64,000 bases of DNA from Streptomyces griseocarneus (GTDB lineage: Bacteria > Actinomycetota > Actinomycetes > Streptomycetales > Streptomycetaceae): positions 248,001 to 312,000 of the forward strand of contig PENC01000002.1 in assembly GCA_003674045.1 (NCBI GenBank), written 5' to 3'. The number at the start of each line of letters is the position of its first letter. Position 1 is the first letter of the stretch. The notes beneath the pieces are model-generated. The model made no database searches. It was not told where the DNA came from and saw only the letters and a program-made list of their open reading frames with translations. The position numbers and the translations under genes are program-made. Below are positions 18,285 through 28,926 of the stretch, piece after piece.

Positions 18285-19526
18285 CTACTTGAGGAAGTCC
18301 GGGACGTCGAGTTCCTCGGCGGTCGAGTCCTGGTAGGGACGGGCCGGGGGAACCTGCGGGGAGACCACCGGCGGCGGGGGCATCTCGGCGACCGGGGCCG
18401 GGTCGGCGACCGGGGGCTCCTCGGAGCGCGGGGTCACGCCGCCGAGACCGCCGAAGGAGGAGCGGACCGGGTCGGCCGCGGGGGCCTGACGCGGGGTCGG
18501 CGCCGTGGCGGCGCTCTCCTCGCGGCCGCCGCCGTAGGTCGAGCCGAGCACCTTGTCCCGGCTGCCCTTGGCCGGCGGCTGACCGCCGTCGAAGCCGGCG
18601 GCGATGACCGTGACCCGGACCTCGTCGCCCAGGGCGTCGTCGATGACCGCGCCGAAGATGATGTTGGCCTCGGGGTGGGCGGCCTCGCTGACCAGCTGCG
18701 CCGCCTCGTTGATCTCGAAGAGACCGAGGTCGGAGCCGCCGGAGATGGAGAGCAGCACACCGCGGGCGCCGTCGATGGACGCCTCCAGCAGCGGCGAGGA
18801 GATGGCCATCTCCGCGGCGGCCACCGCGCGGTCGTCGCCGCGGGCGGAGCCGATGCCCATGAGCGCCGAGCCCGCCTCGGACATCACGGACTTGACGTCC
18901 GCGAAGTCGAGGTTGATCAGACCCGGGGTGGTGATGAGGTCGGTGATGCCCTGGACACCGGACAGCAGCACCTGGTCGGCAGACTTGAACGCGTCGAGCA
19001 CGCTCACCTGACGGTCCGAGATGGACAGCAGTCGGTCATTGGGGATCACGATGAGGGTGTCGACCTCGTCGCGCAGGCTGGCGATGCCGTCCTCGGCCTG
19101 GTTCGCCCGGCGGCGGCCCTCGAAGGTGAACGGGCGGGTGACCACACCGATCGTCAGGGCGCCCAGCGAACGGGCGATGTTGGCGACGACGGGCGCGCCG
19201 CCGGTGCCGGTGCCGCCGCCCTCGCCCGCGGTGACGAAGACCATGTCGGCCCCCTTGAGGACCTCCTCGATCTCCTCGCGGTGGTCTTCGGCGGCCTTGC
19301 GGCCGACATCGGGGTTCGCGCCGGCGCCGAGGCCCCGGGTGAGCTCCCGGCCGACGTCGAGCTTGACGTCGGCGTCGCTCATCAGCAGGGCCTGTGCATC
19401 GGTGTTGATCGCGATGAACTCGACGCCCTTGAGACCGACCTCGATCATCCGGTTGATGGCGTTCACGCCACCGCCGCCGATGCCGACGACCTTGATGACT
19501 GCGAGGTAGTTCTGCGGTGCTGCCAC
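18285..19526 (-). CDS. ftsZ: Cell division protein FtsZ
   Basis: 413 aa tubulin homologue that forms the Z ring and sporulation Z ladders. GTP-binding [13 protein letters not shown] is near residue 15, the tubulin signature GGGTGTG at ~107-113, and the T7 loop [11 protein letters not shown] further on. A Pro-rich linker leads to the conserved C-terminal peptide DVPDFLK for SepF/membrane partners. GTG 19526 follows GAGAGG. A 244-nt gap separates it from ftsQ and probably carries its own promoters. Confidence 0.97.
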   Translation of the reverse strand: MAAPQNYLAVIKVVGIGGGGVNAINRMIEVGLKGVEFIAINTDAQALLMSDADVKLDVGRELTRGLGAGANPDVGRKAAEDHREEIEEVLKGADMVFVTAGEGGGTGTGGAPVVANIARSLGALTIGVVTRPFTFEGRRRANQAEDGIASLRDEVDTLIVIPNDRLLSISDRQVSVLDAFKSADQVLLSGVQGITDLITTPGLINLDFADVKSVMSEAGSALMGIGSARGDDRAVAAAEMAISSPLLEASIDGARGVLLSISGGSDLGLFEINEAAQLVSEAAHPEANIIFGAVIDDALGDEVRVTVIAAGFDGGQPPAKGSRDKVLGSTYGGGREESAATAPTPRQAPAADPVRSSFGGLGGVTPRSEEPPVADPAPVAEMPPPPVVSPQVPPARPYQDSTAEELDVPDFLK

Positions 19527-19770
19527 GTCGAAGGCCTCTCGCCTCGAGTTACGTATGCCTGGGGGACGGTTCCGAAGTGCCGACCCCGTAACCCTCAACG
19601 TGAAGTTTAGGGTTATGGGTGCCGCTGTTCGCCGGGGTTCTCCGAACAGGACACTAAGTCGACAAGCGGCGCGTGTTCAACGAACACGCCGAACCTCCCG
19701 TTTTTCTTTTCACCCTATGTGATCACCCATAGCCGTAGCCAGTCAGGGTGCTGCGAGAGCCACCGGTCCG
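19527..19770 (-). promoter_or_regulatory. ftsZ upstream regulatory region
   Basis: This 244-nt gap holds several symmetric motifs: GCGTGTTC-AAC-GAACACGC (19671-19689, 8-bp perfect arms), CTGTTCG/CGAACAG arms (19625-19631 and 19643-19649), a CTATGTGATCACCCATAG near-palindrome (about 19714-19732), and GACAC (19650-19654), the WhiA core motif. In Streptomyces ftsZ has several promoters, including a sporulation-specific one, and is a target of BldD and WhiA/WhiB. Assigning individual motifs to these regulators is inference. Confidence 0.6.
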
Positions 19771-20592
19771 TCAACTCCCGGACGCCGCCGGGGCGCTGGG
19801 AGCGCTCACATCGAAGTGGTTCGCGCCCTTCGCGGCCTTCAGGAGTGCCATGAGCGTACGGGCCTTCGCCTCGCCCCGCTCGCCGCTCCCCCAGACCACC
19901 GTCCGACCACCCGTCAGATCCAGGGTGATGGTGTCGTACGAGCGTACGTGGATGACGCGGGTGGCCGCGCGCACGGCGGCGGGCAGCGCCTCGGCGACCC
20001 GGACGCCCTCGCGCTCCAGCCGCCCGGGCCCGAAGCGGCGCAGGCTCGGCGAGCCCGCGGCCTCCACGGAGAGCCGGGGGACGTTCGGCGGGGCGTGATC
20101 GACTGTGGCGAACCGCACGCCCGAACCGTCGATTTCAATAAACTTTCCGCCTTTTTCGATGATCGCCCTGGGTTGTCGCTCGACCACTTTCAGTGCGATC
20201 GCGTGCGGCCATGACCGTTCGACGTCGACGGTGTCGATCCTCGGCAGGGCCTTGCGCAGGCGTTCCGCGATGGCGTCGGTGTCCACCGAGACGAGGGGTT
20301 CGCCGAGCGGGACGGCGGCGGCCGCGCGGACCTCCTCGGGCGTCAGCACGGCGAGCCCGCTGACCTCCACCCGGGTGGCGCGCAGCCAGCTGGAGCCATA
20401 GAGGGCCCAGCCGGCCGCGCCGCCCACCAGCACGGTGAGGACGGCCCACAGGACGAGCCTGCGGCGCGTGGGCCGGGGGCGGCGCGCCGGGCGCTTGCCG
20501 GGCGACCGGGAGGGGCCGGACCGGGCCGACTTCCCGCTCCTCGCGTTCCTGCTCTTCGAGCCACCGCGTTGAGCGGTCGTCGGTCCGGCCAC
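19771..20592 (-). CDS. ftsQ: Cell division protein FtsQ
   Basis: 273 aa bitopic membrane protein. A ~45-aa basic cytosolic N-terminus is followed by one transmembrane helix (LVLWAVLTVLVGGAAGWALY, ~47-66) and an extracellular POTRA domain beginning LRATRVEVSGLAVLTPEEV, then the FtsQ domain. With FtsL and DivIC it links FtsZ to FtsW/FtsI. 30 nt after murG; there is no murC between them, unlike many dcw clusters. Confidence 0.93.
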   Translation of the reverse strand: MAGPTTAQRGGSKSRNARSGKSARSGPSRSPGKRPARRPRPTRRRLVLWAVLTVLVGGAAGWALYGSSWLRATRVEVSGLAVLTPEEVRAAAAVPLGEPLVSVDTDAIAERLRKALPRIDTVDVERSWPHAIALKVVERQPRAIIEKGGKFIEIDGSGVRFATVDHAPPNVPRLSVEAAGSPSLRRFGPGRLEREGVRVAEALPAAVRAATRVIHVRSYDTITLDLTGGRTVVWGSGERGEAKARTLMALLKAAKGANHFDVSAPSAPAASGS

Positions 20593-20622
20593 GCTCCCCT
20601 AGCCTCCTGCTCCTACGGGCAC

Positions 20623-21717
20623 TCAGCCCGCTCTGCGTGCGGCAATCGCCTCGTACACCATGCCGACGAGCAGGTCGTCGGCATCGCGGCGCCCGAACTC
20701 GGCGGCGGCGCGGGACATCTCGTACAGCCGGTGCGGGTCGCCGAGCACGGGGAGCACATGGCTCTGCAGCCACTGCGTGCTCAGCTCGGCGTCGTCGACC
20801 AGCAGACCGCCGCCCGCCTTGACCACCGGCTGGGCGTTGAGCCGCTGTTCGCCGTTGCCGATGGGCAGCGGGACGTAGGCGGCGGGCAGCCCGACGGCGG
20901 ACAGCTCGGCGACGGTCATCGCACCCGCGCGGCAGAGCATCATGTCGGCCGCGGCGTACGCGAGATCCATCCGGTCCAGATACGGTACCGGGACATAGGG
21001 CGGCATTCCGGGCATGTTGTCCACATGCGGCAGGTCGTTCTTCGGACCGACCGCGTGCAGGATCTGGATGCCGGCGCGCTGCAGGAACGGGACGGAGGCC
21101 TGGACGACCTCGTTCAGCCTGCGGGCGCCCTGCGAACCGCCGGAGACCAGCAGCGTCGGCAGATTGGGGTCGAGCCCGAAGTAGTGGCGCGCCTCCGGCC
21201 GGGCGGCGACCCGGTCCAGGGTGGCGATGGTGCGCCGCAGCGGGATGCCCACGTAGCGGGCGTTGCGCAGCTTGCTGTCCGGGGTGGACACGGCGACGCC
21301 CGCCGCGTAGCGCGAGCCGATCTTGTTGGCCAGGCCGGGGCGCGCGTTGGCCTCGTGCACGATGATCGGCACGCCGAGCCGCTTGGCGGCCAGGTAACCG
21401 GGCAGCGCCACATAGCCGCCGAAGCCGACGACGCAGTCCGCCTTGGTGCGCTCCAGGATCTGCTCCGCGGCCTTGATCGTGCCGCGCAGCCGCCCGGGGA
21501 CCGTGATCAGCTCGGGCGTGGGCTTGCGCGGCAGCGGGACGGCGGGGATCAGGCCCAGCTCATAGCCCCGCTCGGGCACGAGCCGGGTCTCCAGGCCCCG
21601 CTCCGTGCCGAGCGCCGTGATCCCCACGGTCGGGTCCTGCCTGCGCAGGGCGTCCGCGAGGGCGAGCGCGGGCTCGATGTGGCCGGCGGTCCCCCCACCG
21701 GCGAGTACGACATGCAC
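20623..21717 (-). CDS. murG: UDP-GlcNAc transferase MurG
   Basis: 364 aa GT28 glycosyltransferase that adds GlcNAc to lipid I to make lipid II at the inner membrane face. N-terminal GGGTAGH loop (~7-13), GFGGYVALPG, HEANARPGLANK and the donor-site VSGGSQGARRLNE are all present. ATG 21717 lies 6 nt after the ftsW stop, so translation is likely coupled. Confidence 0.96.
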   Translation of the reverse strand: MHVVLAGGGTAGHIEPALALADALRRQDPTVGITALGTERGLETRLVPERGYELGLIPAVPLPRKPTPELITVPGRLRGTIKAAEQILERTKADCVVGFGGYVALPGYLAAKRLGVPIIVHEANARPGLANKIGSRYAAGVAVSTPDSKLRNARYVGIPLRRTIATLDRVAARPEARHYFGLDPNLPTLLVSGGSQGARRLNEVVQASVPFLQRAGIQILHAVGPKNDLPHVDNMPGMPPYVPVPYLDRMDLAYAAADMMLCRAGAMTVAELSAVGLPAAYVPLPIGNGEQRLNAQPVVKAGGGLLVDDAELSTQWLQSHVLPVLGDPHRLYEMSRAAAEFGRRDADDLLVGMVYEAIAARRAG

Positions 21718-21723
21718 CGAAAT

Positions 21724-23118
21724 TCACCGCTCTCCGGACGGTCGCTTCTTGACGCGCCGTCTCATCGTCTTCCATCTCACCCCAGGCTGCCGCATGGCCA
21801 GCGCCGCCCGCGCACCGGGTTCGTCGCGTGCGAAGGCGATCAGCAGCCCGATGGCGAACATGGTCGGCAGCAGGGCGGACCCTCCGTAGGAGAACAGCGG
21901 CAGGGGCACCCCGGCGATCGGCAGCAGACCGAGCACCGCGCCGATGTTGACCACGGCCTGGGCCGTGATCCAGGTGGTCACCCCTCCCGCGGCGTACCTC
22001 ACGAAGGGGTCCTCCGTGCGTCCGGCCACGCGGATACCCGCATAGCCTAGAGCCGCGAAGAGGGCGAGCACCGACAGCGTCCCCGCGAGACCGAGCTCCT
22101 CGCCGGTGATAGCGAAGATGAAGTCCGTATGGGGTTCGGGGAGTTCGCCCCATTTTTCCACACTCGCCCCGAGCCCGGCACCGAACCATCCGCCGTTGGC
22201 CAAGGCGTAGATGCCGTGCACGGCCTGCCAGCACTGGTCGTTGGTGCCCGGGTCGGTGGCGCCGATGCAGGCGAGGCGGGACATCCGGTTGGCGCTGGTC
22301 TTGATGAAGAGTACGGCCAGCACGGCGGTGACGCCGAAGACCCCGGAGAAGAGCCGGGTCGGGGCGCCCGCGATCCACAGGAGCCCCAGCAGCACGGCGG
22401 TGAGGACGACGGTGGTCCCCATGTCGCCCCCGAGCATGATCAGCCCGAGCAGGACGAAGGTGACGGGTACCAGGGGCACCAGCAGGTGCTTCCACTGGGT
22501 GAGCAGCTTCTTGGCCTGTTTGCGGGCCAGCAGGTCGGCGCCCCACAGCACGAGCGCGAGCTTGGCGAATTCGCTCGGCTGGAGCTGGAAGGGGCCGCCG
22601 AGGGCGATCCAGTTGGTGTTGCCGTTGATGGTCTCGCCGATGCCGGGCACCTGGACCAGGCAGAGCAGACAGAAGGAGCCGGCGAGCGCCGGATAGGCGA
22701 AGGCCCGCAGCAGCTTGACGGGCATCCGGGCGGCGGCGAGCAGCAGCACGGTGCCGATGGCGGCGGCGAGCAGCTGCTTGCGGAAGAAGAAGCTGGGCGG
22801 CAGACCGTTCTGCAGCGCCTTGATCTGGGAGGCGGAGTAGACCATCACCAGGCCGAGCACGATGATCAGCAGCGAGCCGCCGAGGATCAGGTAGTAGGCG
22901 GTCAGCGGCCGGTCCCAGGCCTTCTTGGCGCGGGCGTGCAGGGCCCGCAGCCCGCCCAGGACGGTGCCGCGGGGCGGCCGGGGCCCGCCGGGGCCCGCGC
23001 CGCGTCCGCGGCCCGTCGCCGGGCGGGGACGGGCCGTCCTGGCGGGCCGGGAGCGCGCCACAGAGCCGCGCAGGGCCGTCCACCCGACGGCCGGCCTCGC
23101 GATGTCGTCCGCGTGCAT
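21724..23118 (-). CDS. ftsW: Septal peptidoglycan polymerase FtsW
   Basis: 464 aa SEDS glycosyltransferase. A ~75-aa Arg/Pro-rich cytosolic N-terminus precedes about ten membrane helices. The SEDS signatures NWIALGGPFQLQPSEFAKLALVLW and EPHTDFIFAITGEELGLAG are intact. It polymerises lipid II together with FtsI. ATG 23118 is preceded by GAAGGGG; GTG 23157 is an in-frame alternative. It sits 96 nt after murD. Confidence 0.95.
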   Translation of the reverse strand: MHADDIARPAVGWTALRGSVARSRPARTARPRPATGRGRGAGPGGPRPPRGTVLGGLRALHARAKKAWDRPLTAYYLILGGSLLIIVLGLVMVYSASQIKALQNGLPPSFFFRKQLLAAAIGTVLLLAAARMPVKLLRAFAYPALAGSFCLLCLVQVPGIGETINGNTNWIALGGPFQLQPSEFAKLALVLWGADLLARKQAKKLLTQWKHLLVPLVPVTFVLLGLIMLGGDMGTTVVLTAVLLGLLWIAGAPTRLFSGVFGVTAVLAVLFIKTSANRMSRLACIGATDPGTNDQCWQAVHGIYALANGGWFGAGLGASVEKWGELPEPHTDFIFAITGEELGLAGTLSVLALFAALGYAGIRVAGRTEDPFVRYAAGGVTTWITAQAVVNIGAVLGLLPIAGVPLPLFSYGGSALLPTMFAIGLLIAFARDEPGARAALAMRQPGVRWKTMRRRVKKRPSGER

Positions 23119-23214
23119 CCGGGTGTCCCCTTCGCTGATCCCGCGCCGCCCGGTCACGCCGGGGCCCGGCTCCCGCCGTCGTACGGGGGAACCGGGCCTT
23201 GGGGGACCGTGCGG

Positions 23215-24651
23215 CTACTGGTCGGTGCCGCGGCCTCGCTCCGGACCCGCGAGGGCCCGGACCGCCTCGGCGAACGCCTCGCCGCGCTTGCTGTAGTTGA
23301 CGAACATGTCCATCGAGGCGCAGGCCGGGGCCAGGAGCACGGTGTCACCCGGCCCGGCCAGCCGCGCGGCTTCCTGGACCGCGGCCGTCATCGCCCCAGT
23401 GTCGGTCCGGTCGAGGTCGACCACCGGGACATCCGGGGCGTGTCGCGCCAGTGCTTCCGCGATCAGCGCCCGGTCGGCGCCGATGAGGACGACGCCGCGC
23501 AGCCGCTGCGCGGCCGAGGCGACGAGCTCGTCGAAGGTCGCGCCCTTGGCCAGGCCGCCCGCGATCCACACGACCCGGTCGTAGGCCGCCAGCGACGCCT
23601 GGGCGGCGTGGGTGTTGGTGGCCTTGGAGTCGTCCACGTAGGCGACGCCGTCGACGTCCGCGACGTGGGCGATGCGGTGGGCGTCCGGGCGGAAGGCGCG
23701 CAGGCCCTCCCGTACGGCCTTCGGCTCGACGCCGAAGGCGCGGGCGAGCGCGGCGGCGGCGAGGGCGTTGGCGATGTTGTGCGGGGCCGCGGGCTCGATG
23801 TCGGAGACCTCGGCGAGCTCCTGGGCGTTCTTCTGCCGGTCGTCGACGAAGGCCCGGTCGACGAGGAGACCGTCGACGACGCCGAGCATGGACAGGCCGG
23901 GCGGGCCGAGGGTGAAGCCGATGGCGCGGCAGCCCTCCTCCACGTCCGCCTCGCGCACCAGGTGCTCGGTGCGGTGGTCGGCGGCGTTGTAGACGCAGGC
24001 GACCTGGTTGCCCTCGTAGATGCGGCCCTTGTCGGTGGCGTAGGCGGCCATGGAGCCGTGCCAGTCGAGGTGGTCCGGGGCGAGGTTGAGCACGGCCCCG
24101 GAGTGGGCCCGGACGGAGGGCGCCCAGTGCAGCTGGTAGCTGGAGAGCTCGACGGCCAGGACGTCGTAGGGCTCGTCCCCGAGCACGATGTCGACGATCG
24201 GCGTGCCGATGTTGCCGACGGCGGCGGTGCGCAGGCCCGCGGCCCGGAGGATCGAGGCGAGCATCTGCACGGTCGTGGTCTTGCCGTTGGTGCCGGTGAC
24301 CGCGAGCCAGGGGGCCGCGTCGGGGCCCCGGAGCCGCCAGGCGAGCTCGACGTCGCCGATCACCTCGACGCCGGCCTCCGCCGCGGCGGCGAACAGCGGG
24401 CTGTCCGGCTTCCAGCCGGGCGAGGTGACGACGAGCGCGGTGCCCTCGGGAAGGGTCGACGCGTCGCCGAGGCGGACGGCGACGCCCGCCGCCCGGAGCT
24501 CCTCGGCGCGCTCGCGCAGTGCCTCGCCGGCGCCGCCGTCGACGACGGTCACCCGGGCGCCGAGGCCGGCCAGGGCGCGGGCGGCGCTGATGCCGCTCAC
24601 GCCGAGGCCGGCGACGGTGATGTGCTTGCCGCTGAATTCCGCAGAGGTCAC
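23215..24651 (-). CDS. murD: UDP-MurNAc-L-alanine:D-glutamate ligase
   Basis: 478 aa Mur ligase. N-terminal Rossmann domain ([15 protein letters not shown]), P-loop GTNGKTTT (~115-122), [12 protein letters not shown] and C-terminal [11 protein letters not shown] are intact. It adds D-Glu to UDP-MurNAc-L-Ala using ATP in the cytosol. GTG 24651 overlaps the mraY stop by 4 nt. Confidence 0.96.
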   Translation of the reverse strand: MTSAEFSGKHITVAGLGVSGISAARALAGLGARVTVVDGGAGEALRERAEELRAAGVAVRLGDASTLPEGTALVVTSPGWKPDSPLFAAAAEAGVEVIGDVELAWRLRGPDAAPWLAVTGTNGKTTTVQMLASILRAAGLRTAAVGNIGTPIVDIVLGDEPYDVLAVELSSYQLHWAPSVRAHSGAVLNLAPDHLDWHGSMAAYATDKGRIYEGNQVACVYNAADHRTEHLVREADVEEGCRAIGFTLGPPGLSMLGVVDGLLVDRAFVDDRQKNAQELAEVSDIEPAAPHNIANALAAAALARAFGVEPKAVREGLRAFRPDAHRIAHVADVDGVAYVDDSKATNTHAAQASLAAYDRVVWIAGGLAKGATFDELVASAAQRLRGVVLIGADRALIAEALARHAPDVPVVDLDRTDTGAMTAAVQEAARLAGPGDTVLLAPACASMDMFVNYSKRGEAFAEAVRALAGPERGRGTDQ

Positions 24652-25712
24652 TTGACCGCCAACCATCCGGCGTAGAAGATCCCGAGTCCGACGGCCACGC
24701 ACAGGCCCTGGATGATCCAGAAGCGGACCACCACAAGGACCTCGCTCCACCCCTTGAGTTCGAAGTGGTGCTGGAGCGGAGCCATCCGGAAGACGCGCTT
24801 CCCGGTCAGGCGGAACGAGCCGACCTGGATGACCACGGACATGGTGATCAGGACGAAGAGGCCGCCCAGGAGGGCGAGCAGCATCTCGGTGCGGGAGCAG
24901 ATCGCCAGACCCGCGAGCGCGCCGCCGAGGGCGAGCGAACCGGTGTCGCCCATGAAGATCTTCGCGGGCGAGGTGTTCCACCACAGGAAGCCGAAGCAGG
25001 AGCCCATCAGGGCGGAGGCGACGACGGCGAGGTCGAGCGGATCGCGCACCTCGTAGCAGGCGGCACCGGCGGTGAGCGAGTTGCCGCACCACTGGCCGTG
25101 CTGCCAGGTGCCGATGAAGACGTACGCGCCGAAGACCATCACGGAGGCGCCGGTGGCGAGGCCGTCGAGGCCGTCGGTGAGGTTCACGCCGTTCGACATC
25201 GCGAGGATCATGAACAGCGCCCAGACCACGAAGATCACCGGGCCGATGGACCAGCCGAAGTCCTGGGTGAAGGACAGCCGGGTGGAGGCCGGGGTCTGGC
25301 CGCGGGTGTCCGCGAACTGGAGCGCCAGCACGGCGAAGGCGATACCGACGATCAGCTGGCCGGCCATCTTCGCCTTGGCGCGCAGACCGAGGCTGCGCTG
25401 CTTGACGATCTTGATGTAGTCGTCGAGGAAGCCGACGAGGCCCATGCCCGCGGTCAGGAACAGCACCAGCAGGCCCGAGGTGGTGGGCTCCTTGCTGGTG
25501 ATCACCTTGGTGGCGGCGTACGCGATCAGCGTGGCCAGGATGAAGGCGATGCCACCCATGGTGGGCGTGCCCTTCTTCCCGGCGTGGCCGCGCGGGCCGT
25601 CGTCACGGATGAACTGGCCGTAGCCCTTGCGGGCGAGGAACTTGATCAGCAGCGGGGTCCCGATGAGGGTCAGGAAGAGACCGATGACACCCGCGAACAG
25701 GATCTGGTTCAT
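24648..25712 (-). CDS. mraY: Phospho-MurNAc-pentapeptide translocase MraY
   Basis: 354 aa, ten-helix membrane enzyme that transfers phospho-MurNAc-pentapeptide to undecaprenyl phosphate, giving lipid I. Conserved active-site motifs: [36 protein letters not shown] and [11 protein letters not shown]. The start codon overlaps the murF stop by 1 nt (TGATG). Confidence 0.97.
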   Translation of the reverse strand: MNQILFAGVIGLFLTLIGTPLLIKFLARKGYGQFIRDDGPRGHAGKKGTPTMGGIAFILATLIAYAATKVITSKEPTTSGLLVLFLTAGMGLVGFLDDYIKIVKQRSLGLRAKAKMAGQLIVGIAFAVLALQFADTRGQTPASTRLSFTQDFGWSIGPVIFVVWALFMILAMSNGVNLTDGLDGLATGASVMVFGAYVFIGTWQHGQWCGNSLTAGAACYEVRDPLDLAVVASALMGSCFGFLWWNTSPAKIFMGDTGSLALGGALAGLAICSRTEMLLALLGGLFVLITMSVVIQVGSFRLTGKRVFRMAPLQHHFELKGWSEVLVVVRFWIIQGLCVAVGLGIFYAGWLAVK

Positions 25713-27130
25713 CAGCGGGCCTCGCCCTCGCCGCCGAGCAGCGCCTGGGCGACCCGTTCCAGGCCTGCCGACCGGGACGCCTTCAACAGCACGACGTCAC
25801 CCGGGCGCAGCTCGCTGCGCAACAGGTCGACCGCCGCCTGCGCGTCGGACACGTGCACCGACTCCTCACCCCACGAACCCTCGTTGTAGGCGCCCATCTG
25901 CAGCCAGGCCGCTTCCCTGCCCCCGACTGCCACGAGCTTGCTGACGTTGAGCCGGACGGCGAGCCGCCCGACCGCGTCGTGCTCGGCGAGCGCGTCGTCC
26001 CCGAGCTCGGCCATCTGGCCGAGCACGGCCCACGTGCGGCCCCCCTTCGCCGTTGCGGCCTGTCCCATGGCGGCCAGCGCGCGGAGCGCCGCTCGCATGG
26101 ATTCGGGGTTCGCGTTGTAGGCGTCGTTGACGATCGTCACGCCGTCCGCACGCTCGGTGACCTCCATCCGCCAGCGCGAGAGCTGGCCCGCCTCGGAGAG
26201 CGCCGTGGCGATCTCCTGCGCGGGCATGCCCAGCTCGTGGGCGACGGCGGCCGCGGCGAGCGCGTTCGACACGTGGTGCTCACCGTACAGCCGCATGGTC
26301 ACGTCCCCGCACCCGGTGGGTGTGTGGAGCGTGAAGGAGGGCTGTCCCGTGGCGGTGAGCCGGACGTTCTCGGCGCGCACGTCGGCGTCCTCGGCCTCGC
26401 CGAAGAGGACGGTGCGGGCCTTGGTGCGGCCGCTCATGGCGCGGACGAGCGGGTCGTCGGCGTTGAGCACGGCGACACCGCCCTCGGCCGCCGCGGGCAG
26501 CGCCTCGACGAGCTCGCCCTTGGCCCGGGCGATCTGCTCGCGGCCGCCGAACTCCCCGATGTGGGCGGTGCCGACGTTGAGGACGAGGCCGATGCGCGGC
26601 GGGGTCAGCTCGGCCAGGTAGCCGATGTGGCCGATGCCGCGGGCACCCATCTCCAGGACGAGGTGGCGGGTGTCCTCCTCCGCGAGCAGCGCGGTGAGCG
26701 GCAGGCCGATCTCGTTGTTGAAGTTGCCGGGCGGGCCGACGGTGGGACCGAGGCGGCCGAGGAGCTGGGAGATCAGGTCCTTGGTGCTGGTCTTGCCCGC
26801 CGAGCCGGTGAGGGCGACGACCGTGGCGTCCACGCGTTCGACGACGGCGCGGGCGAGCGCGCCCAGGGCCGCCACGACGTCGTCGACGACGATGGCGGGG
26901 ACGCCGACGGGCCGGGTGGCCAGGACGGCGACGGCTCCGGCGGCGACGGCTCGCTCGGCGTAGTCGTGGCCGTCGACCTTGTCGCCGGGCAGAGCCGCGA
27001 AGAGGCTGCCGGGCCGTACCTCACGGGAGTCGATCACGACCGGGCCCTCGGCCGTGCGGCCGGGGTCCGGTATGTCGTGCTGCTGCCCGCCGACGATGGC
27101 GGCGATCTCGGCGAGGGACAGGGCGATCAC
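25712..27130 (-). CDS. murF: UDP-MurNAc-tripeptide:D-Ala-D-Ala ligase
   Basis: 472 aa Mur ligase. P-loop [10 protein letters not shown] (~111-120), [29 protein letters not shown] and [15 protein letters not shown] are characteristic of MurF. It adds D-Ala-D-Ala to complete the pentapeptide precursor. 62 nt after murE, 1-nt overlap with mraY. Confidence 0.96.
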   Translation of the reverse strand: MIALSLAEIAAIVGGQQHDIPDPGRTAEGPVVIDSREVRPGSLFAALPGDKVDGHDYAERAVAAGAVAVLATRPVGVPAIVVDDVVAALGALARAVVERVDATVVALTGSAGKTSTKDLISQLLGRLGPTVGPPGNFNNEIGLPLTALLAEEDTRHLVLEMGARGIGHIGYLAELTPPRIGLVLNVGTAHIGEFGGREQIARAKGELVEALPAAAEGGVAVLNADDPLVRAMSGRTKARTVLFGEAEDADVRAENVRLTATGQPSFTLHTPTGCGDVTMRLYGEHHVSNALAAAAVAHELGMPAQEIATALSEAGQLSRWRMEVTERADGVTIVNDAYNANPESMRAALRALAAMGQAATAKGGRTWAVLGQMAELGDDALAEHDAVGRLAVRLNVSKLVAVGGREAAWLQMGAYNEGSWGEESVHVSDAQAAVDLLRSELRPGDVVLLKASRSAGLERVAQALLGGEGEAR

Positions 27131-27192
27131 TGGGAATTACCTCCGTCCGTTCGGGAGAGCTGCCGGGGGGAGGGTTGGCGCATGGCGGTCTG

Positions 27193-28911
27193 TCATCCCT
27201 GGTCGTTCCGGTGCTTGGTCGGCAAGGCGGCCGCGGCGCGGCGCTCGACGGCCTCGCGCAGCACCTGACGGTCGTCGAACGGTCGCACGACCCCGGCGAT
27301 GTCCTGGCCCTGTTCGTGGCCCTTGCCCAGGACCACGACGGTGTCACCGGGTTCGGTGCGGGCGACCGCGGCGGCGATGGCGGCGGCGCGGTCCTCCATC
27401 AGGAGGACCGTGCCGCGCTCGGCGGCGGGCACCTCGGCGGCGCCCGCGAGCATGGTGGCGAGGATCGCGAGGGGATCCTCGGAGCGGGGGTTGTCGGAGG
27501 TCAGCACGGCGGTGTCGGCGAGCCGGGCCAGCGCGGCGCCCATGGGGGCGCGCTTGGTGGTGTCGCGGTCGCCGCCGCAGCCGAGCACGGCGTGCACGCG
27601 GCCGGTGCCGACCTTCCGCAGGGCGCGGAGAACCGATTCGACGGCGTCCGTCTTGTGCGCGTAGTCGACGACGGCCAGGTAGGGCTGGCCCGCGTCGACG
27701 CGCTCCAGACGGCCGGGGACGCCGGGGACGGCGGCGACACCGTCGGCGGCGGCCTGGGGCTCGACCCCGGCGGCGACGAGCGCGGTGATCGCGGCCAGCG
27801 CGTTGGCCACGTTGAACGGGCCGGCCAGCGGGGACCTGGCGTGCACGGTCTCGCCGTGCGGGCCGTGGACGGTGAAGGACGAGTCGAAGGCGCCGATCTC
27901 GACGTCCGCGGCGCGCCAGTCGGCCTCGGGACGGCCCTCGGCGGAGAAGGTGACCACGGGCACCTCGGAGGCGCCCTCGGCGAGGCGGCGGCCGTACTCG
28001 TCGTCGAGGTTGACGACGCCGACGCGGCTGCGGGCCTTGGTGAAGAGCTCGGCCTTGGCCTGGAAGTAGTCCTCCATGCCGGAGTGGAACTCCATGTGCT
28101 CCGGGCTGAGGTTGTTGAAGACGGCGACGTCGAAGACGCAGCCGTCGACGCGGCCGAGCACCAGCGCGTGGCTGGAGACCTCCATGGCGACCGAGCGGAC
28201 GCCGCGCTCGCGCATCACGGCGAAGAGCGCCTGGAGGTCGGTGGCCTCGGGGGTGGTGCGCTCGGACTTGATGCGCTCGTCACCGATGCGGGACTCCACG
28301 GTGCCGATGAGGCCGGTGAGGCCGCCGAGGGCCTTGAGGCCGCCCTCGACGAGGTACGCGGTGGTGGTCTTGCCGGAGGTACCGGTGATCCCGATCTGGA
28401 GCAGGTCGTCGCCGGGCCGCCCGTAGAGCGTCGCGGCGAGCTCGCCCATCCGGCCGCGCGGGTCGGCGACGGTGAGCACGGCCAGACCGGTGGCGGCGGC
28501 GCGCTCGGCGCCCGCCGGGTCGGTCAGCACAGCGACGGCGCCGAGGCGCGCGGCCTGGTCGGCGAAGTCCGCGCCGTGGAAGCGGGCGCCGGGCAGGGCG
28601 GCGTAGACGTCGCCCGGACGGACGGCCCGCGAGTCATGGGTGATGCCGGTGGCCTCGGCGGCCGCGGCACCGGGGGTCACGGACGCGGAGATGCCCAGCT
28701 GACCGGCCAGCTCCGTGACGGGCACGGGGCGGACCTGCGTGGGGCGCGGCGCTCCCGGCCGGACGGGCTGTGCGGCGGGGGCTTCCGTGGGGCTGGTGTG
28801 GGACTGATCAGCGTGGGGCACGGCGGTGAGCGTACCGGGCGCACCCGCCCCGTCGCGAAGCGAGGGGCACGCGGTGCCGCGGTTCCCGGGGTCGGGGGTG
28901 ATGGTCGTCAC
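27193..28911 (-). CDS. murE: UDP-MurNAc-dipeptide:diaminopimelate ligase
   Basis: 572 aa Mur ligase, longer than most because of a ~65-aa disordered N-terminus. P-loop GTSGKTTTAYLVE, the lysine-carbamylation region and the substrate motif DNPRSEDP are present; DNPR is the diaminopimelate-type signature. Streptomyces walls contain LL-diaminopimelate, so that isomer is the likely substrate (inference). GTG 28911 is 15 nt after ftsI; GTG at the VPHADQSH position is a shorter alternative. Confidence 0.94.
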   Translation of the reverse strand: MTTITPDPGNRGTACPSLRDGAGAPGTLTAVPHADQSHTSPTEAPAAQPVRPGAPRPTQVRPVPVTELAGQLGISASVTPGAAAAEATGITHDSRAVRPGDVYAALPGARFHGADFADQAARLGAVAVLTDPAGAERAAATGLAVLTVADPRGRMGELAATLYGRPGDDLLQIGITGTSGKTTTAYLVEGGLKALGGLTGLIGTVESRIGDERIKSERTTPEATDLQALFAVMRERGVRSVAMEVSSHALVLGRVDGCVFDVAVFNNLSPEHMEFHSGMEDYFQAKAELFTKARSRVGVVNLDDEYGRRLAEGASEVPVVTFSAEGRPEADWRAADVEIGAFDSSFTVHGPHGETVHARSPLAGPFNVANALAAITALVAAGVEPQAAADGVAAVPGVPGRLERVDAGQPYLAVVDYAHKTDAVESVLRALRKVGTGRVHAVLGCGGDRDTTKRAPMGAALARLADTAVLTSDNPRSEDPLAILATMLAGAAEVPAAERGTVLLMEDRAAAIAAAVARTEPGDTVVVLGKGHEQGQDIAGVVRPFDDRQVLREAVERRAAAALPTKHRNDQG

Positions 28912-28926
28912 GGCCTGTCCCGGGTC

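Noticed and set aside
22129..24675. 848-codon plus-strand frame across ftsW and murD
   Set aside because: Low-complexity Gly/Val/Asp shadow of two well-supported genes.
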